Shown: positions 16,466 to 24,320 of the stretch, in pieces | Layout: each line of letters starts with the position of its first letter | How positions within the stretch are numbered: the first letter of the stretch is position 1 | Origin: Bacteroidales bacterium | GTDB taxonomy: Bacteria > Bacteroidota > Bacteroidia > Bacteroidales > F082 | Reading direction: 5' to 3' | Length of the DNA stretch: 64,000 nucleotides | NCBI GenBank assembly: GCA_016285355.1 | Contig: JAEEQP010000012.1 | Span: forward strand, 1-64,000 | Position numbers and translations under genes: made by a program | Notes under the pieces: model-generated | What the model was told of the DNA's origin: nothing | Databases searched by the model: none | What the model saw: the letters and a program-made list of their open reading frames with translations, nothing else

Positions 16466-17407
16466 TTAACGTTCTGCACGCATGGGATTATTCAAAAAGT
16501 CGTCGTAAGCCAAACGGATGCCGTCTTCCAACTCGGTTTTGTAACGCCAACCTAACTTTTCTGCCTTGCTGACATCCAATAATTTTCTTGGTGTGCCATT
16601 CGGACGCGAGGTGTCCCACTTGATTTCGCCTTGATACCCTACCACTTTGGCAACTAATTCTGTCAATTCCTTGATGGTCAATTCTTTGCCTGTTCCTGCG
16701 TTGACGGTTTCGTTGCCAGAATAGTTGTTCATCAGAAAGACACAAAGGTTGGCCAAATCATCCACATAGAGAAACTCACGTAGTGGTGAACCATCGCCCC
16801 AGCAGGTCACTTCCTTCAGTCCGTTGACTTTGGCTTCATGGAAACGACGAATCAAAGCGGGAAGCACGTGGCTGTGCTCAGGATGGTAGTTGTCATTGGG
16901 ACCATAGAGGTTGGTCGGCATCACAGAGATATAATCTGTACCATATTGACGGTTGAGGAATTCACAATATTTTAAACCTGAGATTTTAGCCAAAGCGTAG
17001 GCTTCATTGGTCTTTTCCAGTTCGCCTGTGAGCAAACATCTTTCCGTCATGGGTTGTGGTGCCATGCGAGGATAGATGCACGAAGAGCCGAGGAACTCCA
17101 GCTTCTTACAGCCATTTTTCCAAGCCGAGTGGATGACATTCATCTCAAGAATCATGTTGTCGTACATAAAGTCAGCAAGAGCATTTTGGTTGGCTACGAT
17201 ACCGCCTACTTTGGCTGCGGCGAGGAAAACATATTCGGGTTTTTCAGCCTCAAAGAACGCCTCCACTTGGTCTTGACGACAGAGGTCAAGTTCTTTATGG
17301 GTACGTGTGATGATATTATTGTAGCCTTGACGCTGCAACTCCCTGACTATGGCCGAGCCCACCATCCCACGATGGCCAGCTACATAAATCTTACTGTCTT
17401 TATTCAT
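16466..17407 (-). CDS. fcl: GDP-L-fucose synthase
   Basis: 313 aa. NADPH-dependent epimerase/reductase that makes GDP-L-fucose from GDP-4-keto-6-deoxymannose. The Rossmann motif AGHRGMVGSA, the AAAKVGGI block, LGSSCIYP and the catalytic YALAKISG (Tyr-x3-Lys) are present. Completes the GDP-fucose route with gmd at 18117-19199. The two are now separated by the GxxExxY gene and its flanking 97-bp repeats. Fucose is therefore a probable sugar of the surface polysaccharide. Confidence 0.95.
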   Translation of the reverse strand: MNKDSKIYVAGHRGMVGSAIVRELQRQGYNNIITRTHKELDLCRQDQVEAFFEAEKPEYVFLAAAKVGGIVANQNALADFMYDNMILEMNVIHSAWKNGCKKLEFLGSSCIYPRMAPQPMTERCLLTGELEKTNEAYALAKISGLKYCEFLNRQYGTDYISVMPTNLYGPNDNYHPEHSHVLPALIRRFHEAKVNGLKEVTCWGDGSPLREFLYVDDLANLCVFLMNNYSGNETVNAGTGKELTIKELTELVAKVVGYQGEIKWDTSRPNGTPRKLLDVSKAEKLGWRYKTELEDGIRLAYDDFLNNPMRAER

Positions 17408-17456
17408 TTCTCACTGATTATTTCTTTTTTCTTTTTGCCTTCGGCGTTTTTTGTTT

Positions 17457-17553
17457 CACACAGATTTCACGGATTTCACAGATTTTTGCTCATCTTTCGA
17501 TAAGCAGCTAACGCACGCAAAATATATCTGTGTAATCTGTGCTATCTGTGTGA
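17457..17553. repeat. 97-bp palindromic intergenic element, copy A
   Basis: Left arm CACACAGATTTCACGGATTT, right arm ending in ATCTGTGTGA, with a unique centre of about 40 bp. Same length as copy B (17997-18093); the outer arms are nearly identical and the centres differ. Copies A and B bracket the GxxExxY gene. Confidence 0.8.
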
Positions 17554-17573
17554 CAGAATTAATTATATGTGAA

Positions 17574-17945
17574 TTAATTGACTATGCGTTTGATACTCTC
17601 TATTATGTTACTTGAATTAAAGTTTACCAAAAGACCTACTCGTTTATCCATCAGTCTTAAATAAGTGAGCAGCTGTTTTGCAAACACTGGTTTCATCTCT
17701 TCGACAGACTTCAATTCAACGATTACTTGATTATTAACGAGCAAATCTAATCGAAGAGGAGTCTTGAGCTCATTGCCTTTGTAAATGATGGGAACCTCAA
17801 CCTGTCTTGCCACATCTAATCCTCGATTCTTAAGTTCAAAGGCCAAAGCTTCTTCATACACAGACTCCAACAAACCTGGTCCAAGCTCGTTGTAAACGTC
17901 AAATATGGCACCTCGTATCTCGTATGTCAATTCGTTGTCTGTCAT
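17574..17945 (-). CDS. GxxExxY protein
   Basis: 123 aa. Carries the defining GLLESVYEEAL motif and the VELKSVEEMKPVF block of the GxxExxY family, whose fold resembles PD-(D/E)XK-type nucleases. The function is unproven. It sits between fcl and gmd, two genes that are normally adjacent, and is bracketed by two 97-bp palindromic elements exactly 540 bp apart. This suggests that the gene and the repeats moved together. No own promoter box is visible. Confidence 0.9.
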   Translation of the reverse strand: MTDNELTYEIRGAIFDVYNELGPGLLESVYEEALAFELKNRGLDVARQVEVPIIYKGNELKTPLRLDLLVNNQVIVELKSVEEMKPVFAKQLLTYLRLMDKRVGLLVNFNSSNIIESIKRIVN

Positions 17946-17996
17946 TTTTACCTCTTTTACACACTTTTTTTACACACTTTATTTTTGTCCTTTTTT

Positions 17997-18093
17997 CACA
18001 CAGATTACACGGATTTCACAGATTTGATTTTTTCGTGCGGCAGCCGCTCGCCAATGGCGAGCCATATCTGTGTAATCTGTGATATCTGTGTGA
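17997..18093. repeat. 97-bp palindromic intergenic element, copy B
   Basis: Same arms and exactly the same length as copy A (17457-17553), with a different central sequence that forms its own small hairpin (GGCTCGCCATTGGCGAG on the minus strand). Directly downstream of gmd. Confidence 0.8.
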
Positions 18094-18116
18094 CTTTAAA
18101 TTATTTTCCATGTGAC

Positions 18117-19199
18117 CTATTCCTCCAAATGTGCTTTCAAGTATAGTTTCTTCACAAAACGCATGTCGTGATCGACCATAATTTTGACTAACTCTTCAAA
18201 GCTTGTTTTACGAGGATTCCAGCCCAAGAGTGTTTTGGCCTTGGTGGGGTCACCCAAAAGTTGGTCTACTTCAGCGGGACGGAAGAAACGCGGGTCAATT
18301 TCAACGAGGCTCTTGCCTGTGGCTACATCGATGCCTTTTTCATTGACACCTTCACCTTCCCAATGCAACTCAATGCCGACATGCTTGAAAGCCAAAGTAC
18401 AAAAATCGCGCACCGTGTGATACTCACCCGTGGCAATGACAAAGTCCTCTGGTTTTTCCTGTTGCAGGATGAGCCACATACATTCCACATAGTCTTTGGC
18501 ATAGCCCCAATCGCGAAGGGAGTTAAGGTTGCCAAGATATAACTTGTCCTGATAGCCCTGCTTGATGCGAGCGGCAGCCAAAGTGATTTTTCTCGTCACA
18601 AAGGTCTCGCCACGTCTTTCGCTCTCATGGTTGAAAAGGATACCATTGACGGCAAACATACCATAGCTCTCGCGGTAGTTTTTCACAATCCAGAAGCCAT
18701 ATTGTTTGGCTACACCGTATGGCGAACGTGGATAGAAAGGCGTCGTCTCTTTCTGCGGCACTTCCTGTACGAGGCCAAACAATTCCGAGGTGGAGGCTTG
18801 GTAAATCTTGCATTTCTTTTCCAAACCGAGGATGCGCACGGCTTCAAGAAGACGCAACGTACCTACAGCATCAGCTTCGGCGGTATATTCCGGGCAGTCG
18901 AACGACACTTTCACGTGACTTTGTGCTGCCAAGTTGTAAATCTCGTCAGGCTGTATCTTCTGGATGATGCGCACAAGCGATGATGAGTCTGTCATGTCGC
19001 CATAATGCAAGGTAAGCAGACGTTTGTTCTTCATGTCGCGTACCCATTCGTCCAAATAGAGGTGTTCGATGCGACCTGTGTTGAACGACGATGAACGGCG
19101 GATGATGCCATGCACGTCATAGCCTTTTTCCAATAAAAACTCCGCCAGAAACGAGCCGTCCTGGCCTGTGATTCCAGTAATTAATGCAGTTTTTGACAT
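18117..19199 (-). CDS. gmd: GDP-mannose 4,6-dehydratase
   Basis: 360 aa. Converts GDP-mannose to GDP-4-keto-6-deoxymannose, the first step toward GDP-L-fucose. Rossmann motif [16 protein letters not shown], the NLAAQSHV block, STSELFG, and the catalytic [10 protein letters not shown] motif; the [10 protein letters not shown] loop is typical of GMD. ATG 19199 is supported by a promoter box 26 nt upstream; the longer frame to 19295 passes through the promoter and the preceding terminator. It works with fcl (16466-17407). Confidence 0.96.
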   Translation of the reverse strand: MSKTALITGITGQDGSFLAEFLLEKGYDVHGIIRRSSSFNTGRIEHLYLDEWVRDMKNKRLLTLHYGDMTDSSSLVRIIQKIQPDEIYNLAAQSHVKVSFDCPEYTAEADAVGTLRLLEAVRILGLEKKCKIYQASTSELFGLVQEVPQKETTPFYPRSPYGVAKQYGFWIVKNYRESYGMFAVNGILFNHESERRGETFVTRKITLAAARIKQGYQDKLYLGNLNSLRDWGYAKDYVECMWLILQQEKPEDFVIATGEYHTVRDFCTLAFKHVGIELHWEGEGVNEKGIDVATGKSLVEIDPRFFRPAEVDQLLGDPTKAKTLLGWNPRKTSFEELVKIMVDHDMRFVKKLYLKAHLEE

Positions 19200-19224
19200 T
19201 GTCAATCCAATTGAATATTTGGTG

Positions 19225-19232
19225 CAAAAATA
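19225..19232 (-). promoter_or_regulatory. -7 box for gmd
   Basis: CAAAAATA (TATTTTTG on the minus strand), between the aminotransferase terminator and gmd, so gmd has its own transcript. Confidence 0.6.
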
Positions 19233-19240
19233 GAAAATAA

Positions 19241-19282
19241 TTAAAAACAAAAAGACGAATCCAAGAAAACCTTGAATTCGTC
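19241..19282 (-). terminator. Rho-independent terminator after the aminotransferase gene
   Basis: On the minus strand, GACGAATTCAAGG and CCTTGGATTCGTC-like arms form an 11-12 bp stem (one mismatch) with an AAAA/TTTT loop, followed by CTTTTTGTTTTT. It ends the long capsule transcript before gmd. Confidence 0.8.
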
Positions 19283-19313
19283 CTTTATGAAACACGAAAT
19301 ATTATTCTATCGT

Positions 19314-20564
19314 TTATAAAATCGCCTCTTTGATGCAATCCACAATATACTTCACATCTTCATCGCTAACATACGGCCCACTAGGCAAGCACATGCCTAC
19401 CTTGAACAAGGCTTCTGAAACACCATTCACATACGCTGGTGTATCCTTGTAAACAGGTTGCTTGTGCATAGGTTTCCAAAGAGGCCTTGCCTCGATGCCT
19501 GCTTGGTCGAGAAAGACGCGCAAGGCTTCTACATTATCATTAGGTTCGCAGTCCGTGTGGGCACTGTCCGAGGCATGAACCACGCCACCAGCACCACCTA
19601 CAGCACCTTGGACAACTGTCTTATAGGCGTTTTCTTGTCCCTTGATGCGGATGCTTGGGTCAATCGTGAGGGTGTTGAGCCAGAAATTGCAGTCGTATCT
19701 TTCATCGGGGTTGCCGTGGACTTCGATGCCTTTCACATCCTTCAGCAGTTCCTTGTAAAGTTCAAAGACATGCTTGTGGTGGACAATATGGTCATTGGCT
19801 ACGGTCATTTGGCCACGACCTATACCTGCACAGATGTTAGACATGCGGTAGTTGTAGCCAATAGCTTCGTGTTGGTAATAAGGATAAGCCTCTCGTGCTT
19901 GGGTGGCATACCACATGATCTTATTCTTCGCCTCGGCATCCGCGCAGACCAAAGCGCCGCCACCCGAGGTGGTAATCATCTTGTTGCCGTTGAACGACAG
20001 CACACCATACTTGCCAAATGTGCCAAGGACTTGACCTTTCCAACGACTGCCAAAGCCTTCCGCTGCGTCTTCAATCACAGGGATGTCATAGCGGTTGGCT
20101 ATCTCCATGATGCGGTCAACGTTGTAGGGCATGCCATAGAGCGCCACGGGCACAATGGCTTTTGGCTTCTTGCCCGTCTTGGCAATCCTATCCTTGATGG
20201 CTTTTTCAAGAAGCTCAGGATCCATGTTCCAGGTATCCTTTTCGCTGTCGATGAACACAGGAATGCCTCCCAAATACGTAATCGGGTGCGATGAGGCACA
20301 GAAGGTGAACGACTGCACGCACACCTCGTCGCCAGGCTGCACGCCGCAGGCAATCAAAGCCAAATGTACGGCCGCCGTACCAGCGGAGAGGGCCACCACC
20401 CTTTTGTTCTGACCCACGAAAGCCTCGAGGTCTTTTTCAAATCCGTTGACGTTAGGTCCAAGTGGCACCACCCAATTGGTGTCGAAAGCTTCTTGGATAT
20501 ACTTTTGTTCAAGTCCTGCTTCGCTCATGTGGGCTAGGCAGAGGTAAATGCGATTGTTTGACAT
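19314..20564 (-). CDS. DegT/DnrJ/EryC1/StrS-type PLP aminotransferase
   Basis: 416 aa. Sugar aminotransferase family: YLCLAHMSEAGLEQKYI at the N-terminus, PLGPNVNGFE, SAGTAAVHLAL, VIEDAAEGFGS and the PLP-binding lysine in LSFNGNKMITTSGGG. Proteins of this subgroup (LegC/PglE-like) amino-transfer onto nucleotide-linked keto sugars. ATG 20564 chosen; a frame to 20585 adds seven unconserved residues. The first 31 codons are duplicated at 21657-21746, where a truncated start of the same gene follows the sugar transferase gene. Terminated by the hairpin at 19241-19282. Confidence 0.92.
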   Translation of the reverse strand: MSNNRIYLCLAHMSEAGLEQKYIQEAFDTNWVVPLGPNVNGFEKDLEAFVGQNKRVVALSAGTAAVHLALIACGVQPGDEVCVQSFTFCASSHPITYLGGIPVFIDSEKDTWNMDPELLEKAIKDRIAKTGKKPKAIVPVALYGMPYNVDRIMEIANRYDIPVIEDAAEGFGSRWKGQVLGTFGKYGVLSFNGNKMITTSGGGALVCADAEAKNKIMWYATQAREAYPYYQHEAIGYNYRMSNICAGIGRGQMTVANDHIVHHKHVFELYKELLKDVKGIEVHGNPDERYDCNFWLNTLTIDPSIRIKGQENAYKTVVQGAVGGAGGVVHASDSAHTDCEPNDNVEALRVFLDQAGIEARPLWKPMHKQPVYKDTPAYVNGVSEALFKVGMCLPSGPYVSDEDVKYIVDCIKEAIL

Positions 20565-20694
20565 AATAATAAAGAATCTTTCCATCGCTATTAAAGCGAC
20601 AAATAATCATGTTTTTATTGAATGTTACTGGTTGCTTATATATTCTGTAGCAAGAATTCTCTCGCTGGATTGACAATAATACCAGAATCGTGAA

Positions 20695-20766
20695 TCAGTG
20701 CGGCATTGCTTTGCCTAATTGACCAACGATTTTATTAATGTAATCTTTCCGCTCAATTATCTCCAT
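20695..20766 (-). pseudogene. N-terminal remnant of a DUF4143/AAA-type ATPase
   Basis: A 23-codon frame starting at 20766 reads MEIIERKDYINKIVGQLG then KAMPH-stop. It resembles the first residues of Bacteroidota ATPases that begin with a short RKDYL..I segment before a Walker A motif; no Walker A follows. A second open fragment in another frame extends to about 20640. I interpret it as a deleted gene, and the family assignment is tentative. Confidence 0.4.
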
Positions 20767-20841
20767 AAATAGATTTTTTTGTAAAAATACAAAAAGTTCT
20801 CAATATAAATAGAAGTTTTTTGTTATAGGAGGTTTTTTTAT

Positions 20842-20890
20842 CGGCACCATACTAGTTAGTGTCGAAGGCTTTCTATATGTACTTTTGTTT
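20842..20890. repeat. Degenerate copy of aminotransferase codons (about 18-33)
   Basis: Aligns with 20463-20510 inside the aminotransferase gene with about 38 of 48 matches and one gap (GGCACCA, GTGTCGAA and ACTTTTGTT blocks are shared). It marks the downstream edge of the 20.9-21.6 kb cassette. Confidence 0.6.
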
Positions 20891-20920
20891 ATTTTATTGC
20901 CTACTTCATTGAACTGATGT

Positions 20921-21424
20921 TTATTGTTCAGGTTTGCCAAAGTCTTTTTGGAGCCCTTCAGCAATCATTTCTGCGTATTTCTGATGCTCTTTATGGTAGA
21001 TAACATGGAAATAGAAAATTTCCGCCACGCCTTCAACCTTCACCACATTATTGCAAAAGTCATCAATATGGTGATGGTTCATATACCTTTCAAACATAGC
21101 TGTGAACAATCTGCTACGATATTCCTGAACAGGCATTTTCTTTTTTGTAGCAGGTAAGAAACTGATAAAATCGCAGAAAAAAGTTAATATGACATTCTGA
21201 TACCTGTTCATCAAGTCCGCAATACACTCCTCAATTTGAGCTAACACTTTTCCACTTGTAACATTGACTCCCTTTACACGAGCCAAAGCTATCTCCGCCA
21301 CTTCAATTCCAACGCTATTCATCTCTTCTAACAACGCGTCAGCGATAATCCCGTTACAGTCTGTCGTAAATTTCAGTTTGTATTCGTCGCCACTCTCTGA
21401 ATAAATGGTGTATATTTCCGTCAT
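20921..21424 (-). CDS. Unknown 167-aa protein, second gene of a two-gene cassette
   Basis: 167 aa from ATG 21424; the TTG one codon upstream is unlikely. Mostly alpha/beta and acidic, with an N-terminal IYTIYSESGDEYKLKF strand pair and a C-terminal helix. No signal peptide, no membrane helix, no motif I recognise with confidence. Its ATG overlaps the stop codon of the upstream 47-aa gene (TGATG), so the two are translationally coupled. The pair has its own promoter and lies between duplicated pieces of the aminotransferase 5' end. Toxin-antitoxin or defence function is possible from the layout but is not shown by sequence. Confidence 0.75.
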   Translation of the reverse strand: MTEIYTIYSESGDEYKLKFTTDCNGIIADALLEEMNSVGIEVAEIALARVKGVNVTSGKVLAQIEECIADLMNRYQNVILTFFCDFISFLPATKKKMPVQEYRSRLFTAMFERYMNHHHIDDFCNNVVKVEGVAEIFYFHVIYHKEHQKYAEMIAEGLQKDFGKPEQ

Positions 21425-21567
21425 CAAACACAGATTACTTTAGTTGGTTCTGTATCATCGGAACACAATTCTCTCAACGACAGATACTTCTGGACACCTA
21501 TCCAACGGATATACTCTTCAAGTTTCCTTGAAGGGTTTTTGATAGTTATTGTCTTTGTATTACACAT
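21424..21567 (-). CDS. Small 47-aa protein coupled to the 167-aa gene
   Basis: Starts MCNTKTITIKNPSRKLEEYI and ends CSDDTEPTKVICV. A basic N-terminal strand-like segment followed by an amphipathic helix is compatible with a small antitoxin or DNA-binding peptide, but no family is recognised. The stop overlaps the next ATG by one base (TGATG). The promoter box at 21589-21596 lies 22 nt upstream. That context makes it a probable real gene despite its size. Confidence 0.6.
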   Translation of the reverse strand: MCNTKTITIKNPSRKLEEYIRWIGVQKYLSLRELCSDDTEPTKVICV

Positions 21568-21588
21568 GATGAAAATTGTTTTATGCCG

Positions 21589-21596
21589 CAAAAATA
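21589..21596 (-). promoter_or_regulatory. -7 box for the 47aa-167aa cassette
   Basis: CAAAAATA (TATTTTTG on the minus strand), 22 nt upstream of ATG 21567. It shows that the cassette carries its own promoter inside the capsule locus. Confidence 0.6.
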
Positions 21597-21635
21597 CATC
21601 TTTTTTCTAAAACAGCAAGTTTTTCTAAAACAATT

Positions 21636-21746
21636 TTAATCCATTTTAGTATCCCCCCAGTTGGTGTCGAAAGCTTCTTGGATATACTTTTGTTCAAGTC
21701 CTGCTTCGCTCATGTGAGCTAGGCATAAATAGATTCTTTTATTCAT
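21636..21746 (-). pseudogene. Truncated 5' copy of the DegT-type aminotransferase gene
   Basis: A 36-codon frame: IYLCLAHMSEAGLEQKYIQE and then AFDTNW, the same as the intact gene, before diverging into GDTKMD-stop. It begins 25 bp after the stop of the sugar transferase gene, the position expected for the original aminotransferase. The intact gene now starts at 20564, after the two-gene cassette. Confidence 0.8.
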
Positions 21747-21770
21747 ATTTCAAATAGTTTATTTCGTTAT

Positions 21771-22424
21771 TTAAATTGTTTCTCCTGCGTATTCAATATT
21801 ATTGCCCAATACGGTGGCAAATATCATTTTGATGTCCATCCAAAAAGAGTAATGCCTATAATAATAGCAATTTAACCGCACCTTATCTGGATAAATAACC
21901 TTGTCGTTATATTCCACGGCTATCTCCTGCATCTCTCTGGTATCACCTTCCTTTTGTTTCTTCGCCACATATTCTGAAATCATCTCATCCTCCAAGCGAT
22001 ACTTCAAAGTTGCGGGACCAGTAATACCTGGGCGCAGTTTCAACACATCACGGTCATCGCCTTCCAACTTGTCGGCATAGCCCGGAACATCAGGGCGAGG
22101 TCCAACAAAGCTCATGTTGCCAATGAGTACATCCCACAGACCGGGGAGCTCATCTAGCTTATAGTGACGCAATTTTGCTCCCAATGGAGTAATCCTGCTA
22201 TCACCAGCCACACTTACCGTGCTGCCATTATGTTTAACAGTCATTGTGCGAAACTTGTGGCATTTGAACAGCTTGCCGCCTTTGCCGACTCTCTTTTGTA
22301 CAAAGAATGCCGGACCACCCGGCATTTTGACTTTCACTAAAATGGCCACGATGATCAAGACAGGCCACAAAAACAAAAGGCCGATGAAGGAAACTACTCG
22401 GTCGAAGAGAAATTTAAGGAGCAT
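21771..22424 (-). CDS. Polyprenyl-phosphate sugar-1-phosphate transferase (PglC-like initiating enzyme)
   Basis: 217 aa, small monotopic phosphoglycosyltransferase. One N-terminal re-entrant hydrophobic segment (about 8-30) precedes the FFVQKRVGKGGKLFKCHKFRTM block, LDELPGLWDVLIGNMSFVGPRP and the PGITGPATL motif. It transfers a sugar phosphate to undecaprenyl phosphate to begin each repeat unit. It is the only initiating enzyme seen in the locus. Its stop is 25 bp from the truncated aminotransferase start. Confidence 0.94.
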   Translation of the reverse strand: MLLKFLFDRVVSFIGLLFLWPVLIIVAILVKVKMPGGPAFFVQKRVGKGGKLFKCHKFRTMTVKHNGSTVSVAGDSRITPLGAKLRHYKLDELPGLWDVLIGNMSFVGPRPDVPGYADKLEGDDRDVLKLRPGITGPATLKYRLEDEMISEYVAKKQKEGDTREMQEIAVEYNDKVIYPDKVRLNCYYYRHYSFWMDIKMIFATVLGNNIEYAGETI

Positions 22425-22430
22425 GATATA

Positions 22431-23420
22431 TTATCGTTTCTTAAAAGGCAAAGAAAGAATACCCATCAGCGAGCCCCAGCCGTAGCTGCAATGCAGGGTG
22501 ATGAAGCTCCAAAGAAGATAGAAAAAGTTTAATCTCTTCGTGACGGCAAGTTTGGCGCTGACAGCACCCAAGGCCAAGAGATAGACCAACAGCACAAAGG
22601 CAGAGAGCAATAAAGCAGGATGCCAGAATATACCCACTATAGCAGGAAGGATGACTCCCAATACAAACAACAACGGAATGAAATGGCGCAGCGACAGCGA
22701 CTTCATCTGACGGGTGTAATACACGGTAAGGATGTTCCACTTACCGTTGCCGAAGTTGTTTTTGGCCAGACCGCTGAAGGTCTCACGGGCGAGGTAGGTG
22801 CAGAAGGTGTCGGGGATGATATAGATCTTGCCGCCGCCGTTGATGATGCGCTTGCTCAGCTCGATGTCCTGATTACGCACCAGACGCACATCGTACAAGC
22901 CATATTTCTCAAACACCCGCTTGGGCCAGCAGCCGAAAGGCACGGTATCCACTTCTTTCACACCGTCGATTCCGGTGCGGAAGGCAGAGTTGCCCACACC
23001 GAACTTGTTGCTCAGCACCTCGCGGATGGCGAGTGTCTTGGGGGTCTTGTTGAGCACATCCGTCTTGCACACGCAGCCCACATTCTCGGCATCCAGTTCC
23101 TTCAGCCGCTTGACGATGGCCGAGCAATAGTTGGGTTCATAGAATGTATGGGCATCGATGCGCATGATGATGTCGCCCTTGGCCTCGCTGATGCCTTTGT
23201 TCATGGCGTAGGGCACAATCTTGTGCGGATTGTCGAGCACTCGCAAGTATGGGCATTGTGGCAGATAAGAGGCAATGATTTCCCTTGTACGGTCGGTGCT
23301 CATGCCATCCACAAAGAGGACCTCCAGATCGTCTTTGGGATAGTCTTGAGCCATGATGGACTCAATGCAACGGGCGATGTATTTCTCCTCGTTGTATATG
23401 GGGCAGATGATGGTAAGCAT
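22431..23420 (-). CDS. Family 2 glycosyltransferase with C-terminal membrane helices
   Basis: 329 aa. GT-A fold: IICPIYNEEKYIARCIESI at the N-terminus, VLFVDGMSTDRT, and the DxD-type IMRIDAHTFY near residue 95. Two to three hydrophobic segments at 240-310 place it at the inner membrane. It resembles succinoglycan ExoA-type enzymes. It lies 6 bp upstream of the initiating transferase gene and probably adds a sugar early in repeat-unit assembly; acceptor unknown. Confidence 0.92.
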   Translation of the reverse strand: MLTIICPIYNEEKYIARCIESIMAQDYPKDDLEVLFVDGMSTDRTREIIASYLPQCPYLRVLDNPHKIVPYAMNKGISEAKGDIIMRIDAHTFYEPNYCSAIVKRLKELDAENVGCVCKTDVLNKTPKTLAIREVLSNKFGVGNSAFRTGIDGVKEVDTVPFGCWPKRVFEKYGLYDVRLVRNQDIELSKRIINGGGKIYIIPDTFCTYLARETFSGLAKNNFGNGKWNILTVYYTRQMKSLSLRHFIPLLFVLGVILPAIVGIFWHPALLLSAFVLLVYLLALGAVSAKLAVTKRLNFFYLLWSFITLHCSYGWGSLMGILSLPFKKR

Positions 23421-23422
23421 AT

Positions 23423-24145
23423 TCAGTGATGCAATATTTTAGCCTTAAGTTTATCATACGACTCCCCCAGCACCCCCTTCACCACATTCAGCATCTGCCA
23501 CTTCAAGGCCATTTTCAGCCTACAACCTTTGCTGTCCACAATTCTCAGAACATCCTCGGTGGTCATGTTTTCATGCACCACATAGCGGCCAATGACGTTG
23601 TGATTTTGAAATAACTTGGTTTTTGTGGTGGGCTGGGAAGTGTAAATATCGGTGAAGCCACACTTGATGGCTTCCTCCACAATGGTCTTTGAAGTATAGC
23701 CGTTAGGGATGGACATGGGCAAGTCTTTCTTTCCCAATATGTCTTCCAGGATGTCATACGATTTCTGCCACTCTTCGCGAATTTCTTCCTTTGATAGCTT
23801 GGTGAAGATTTCAGGATGGGTATGCGAATGGGATCCTACCACATGCCCTCTTTCGGCTAACGCTTTTACCTGTTCTTTTGTAAGAAATCCTGACGTGCCG
23901 ATATATTTAGTGCTGATAAAAAACACCCCTTTGAAGCCATACTTCTCCAATAGGGGTGCCGCTTTGGTAAGAAACGATTCACCGCCATCATCGAAGGTAA
24001 AGACCACGTCCTTGCCTTGAAGAGTTTTCACTTGCTCCTCAAAGGCACATTCCTCTACCTTGTATTGGAAAGCATTTTTATTTTGGAAACCACTTGACTT
24101 GTCGTTTTTGGTGACAATGTCGTGGTACATTAAGACTACGCTCAT
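23423..24145 (-). CDS. Polysaccharide deacetylase (NodB-type)
   Basis: 240 aa. NodB homology domain: MYHDIV at the start, VVFTFDDGGESF (catalytic Asp pair) and SHSHTHPE (metal-binding His-x3-His). Removes N- or O-acetyl groups from sugars, probably on repeat units or lipid-linked intermediates. No signal peptide, so it acts in the cytoplasm or at the membrane. Two bases separate it from the family 2 glycosyltransferase gene. Confidence 0.93.
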   Translation of the reverse strand: MSVVLMYHDIVTKNDKSSGFQNKNAFQYKVEECAFEEQVKTLQGKDVVFTFDDGGESFLTKAAPLLEKYGFKGVFFISTKYIGTSGFLTKEQVKALAERGHVVGSHSHTHPEIFTKLSKEEIREEWQKSYDILEDILGKKDLPMSIPNGYTSKTIVEEAIKCGFTDIYTSQPTTKTKLFQNHNVIGRYVVHENMTTEDVLRIVDSKGCRLKMALKWQMLNVVKGVLGESYDKLKAKILHH

Positions 24146-24320
24146 ATCTGATTTTCTTTTATTCTAAATATGTCAAGCCTCACTCATCGTCATTGACCGT
24201 AACCAAGGCACCAACACTAACGTCAATCATCTCATTGCCGTAGAAAATCCAATTAATAGTTTTTCCTATATTTTTCCACTATTACTTTGAGTCATCAATT
24301 GTTCGCTTTTTAAGAACTAT
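24146..24320. other. Intergenic with possible gene remnant
   Basis: 175 bp. A minus-strand frame reads NWIFYGNEMIDVSVGALVTV and then stops; this is faintly like the end of a hexapeptide acyltransferase but too short to assign. No promoter box or terminator was identified. Confidence 0.25.

Noticed and set aside
19200..19295. N-terminal hydrophobic extension of gmd
   Set aside because: It would pass through the gmd promoter and the upstream terminator; GMD proteins begin at the Rossmann motif.
24175..24290. Possible acyltransferase C-terminal remnant
   Set aside because: Similarity to hexapeptide proteins is too weak and short to call a pseudogene.
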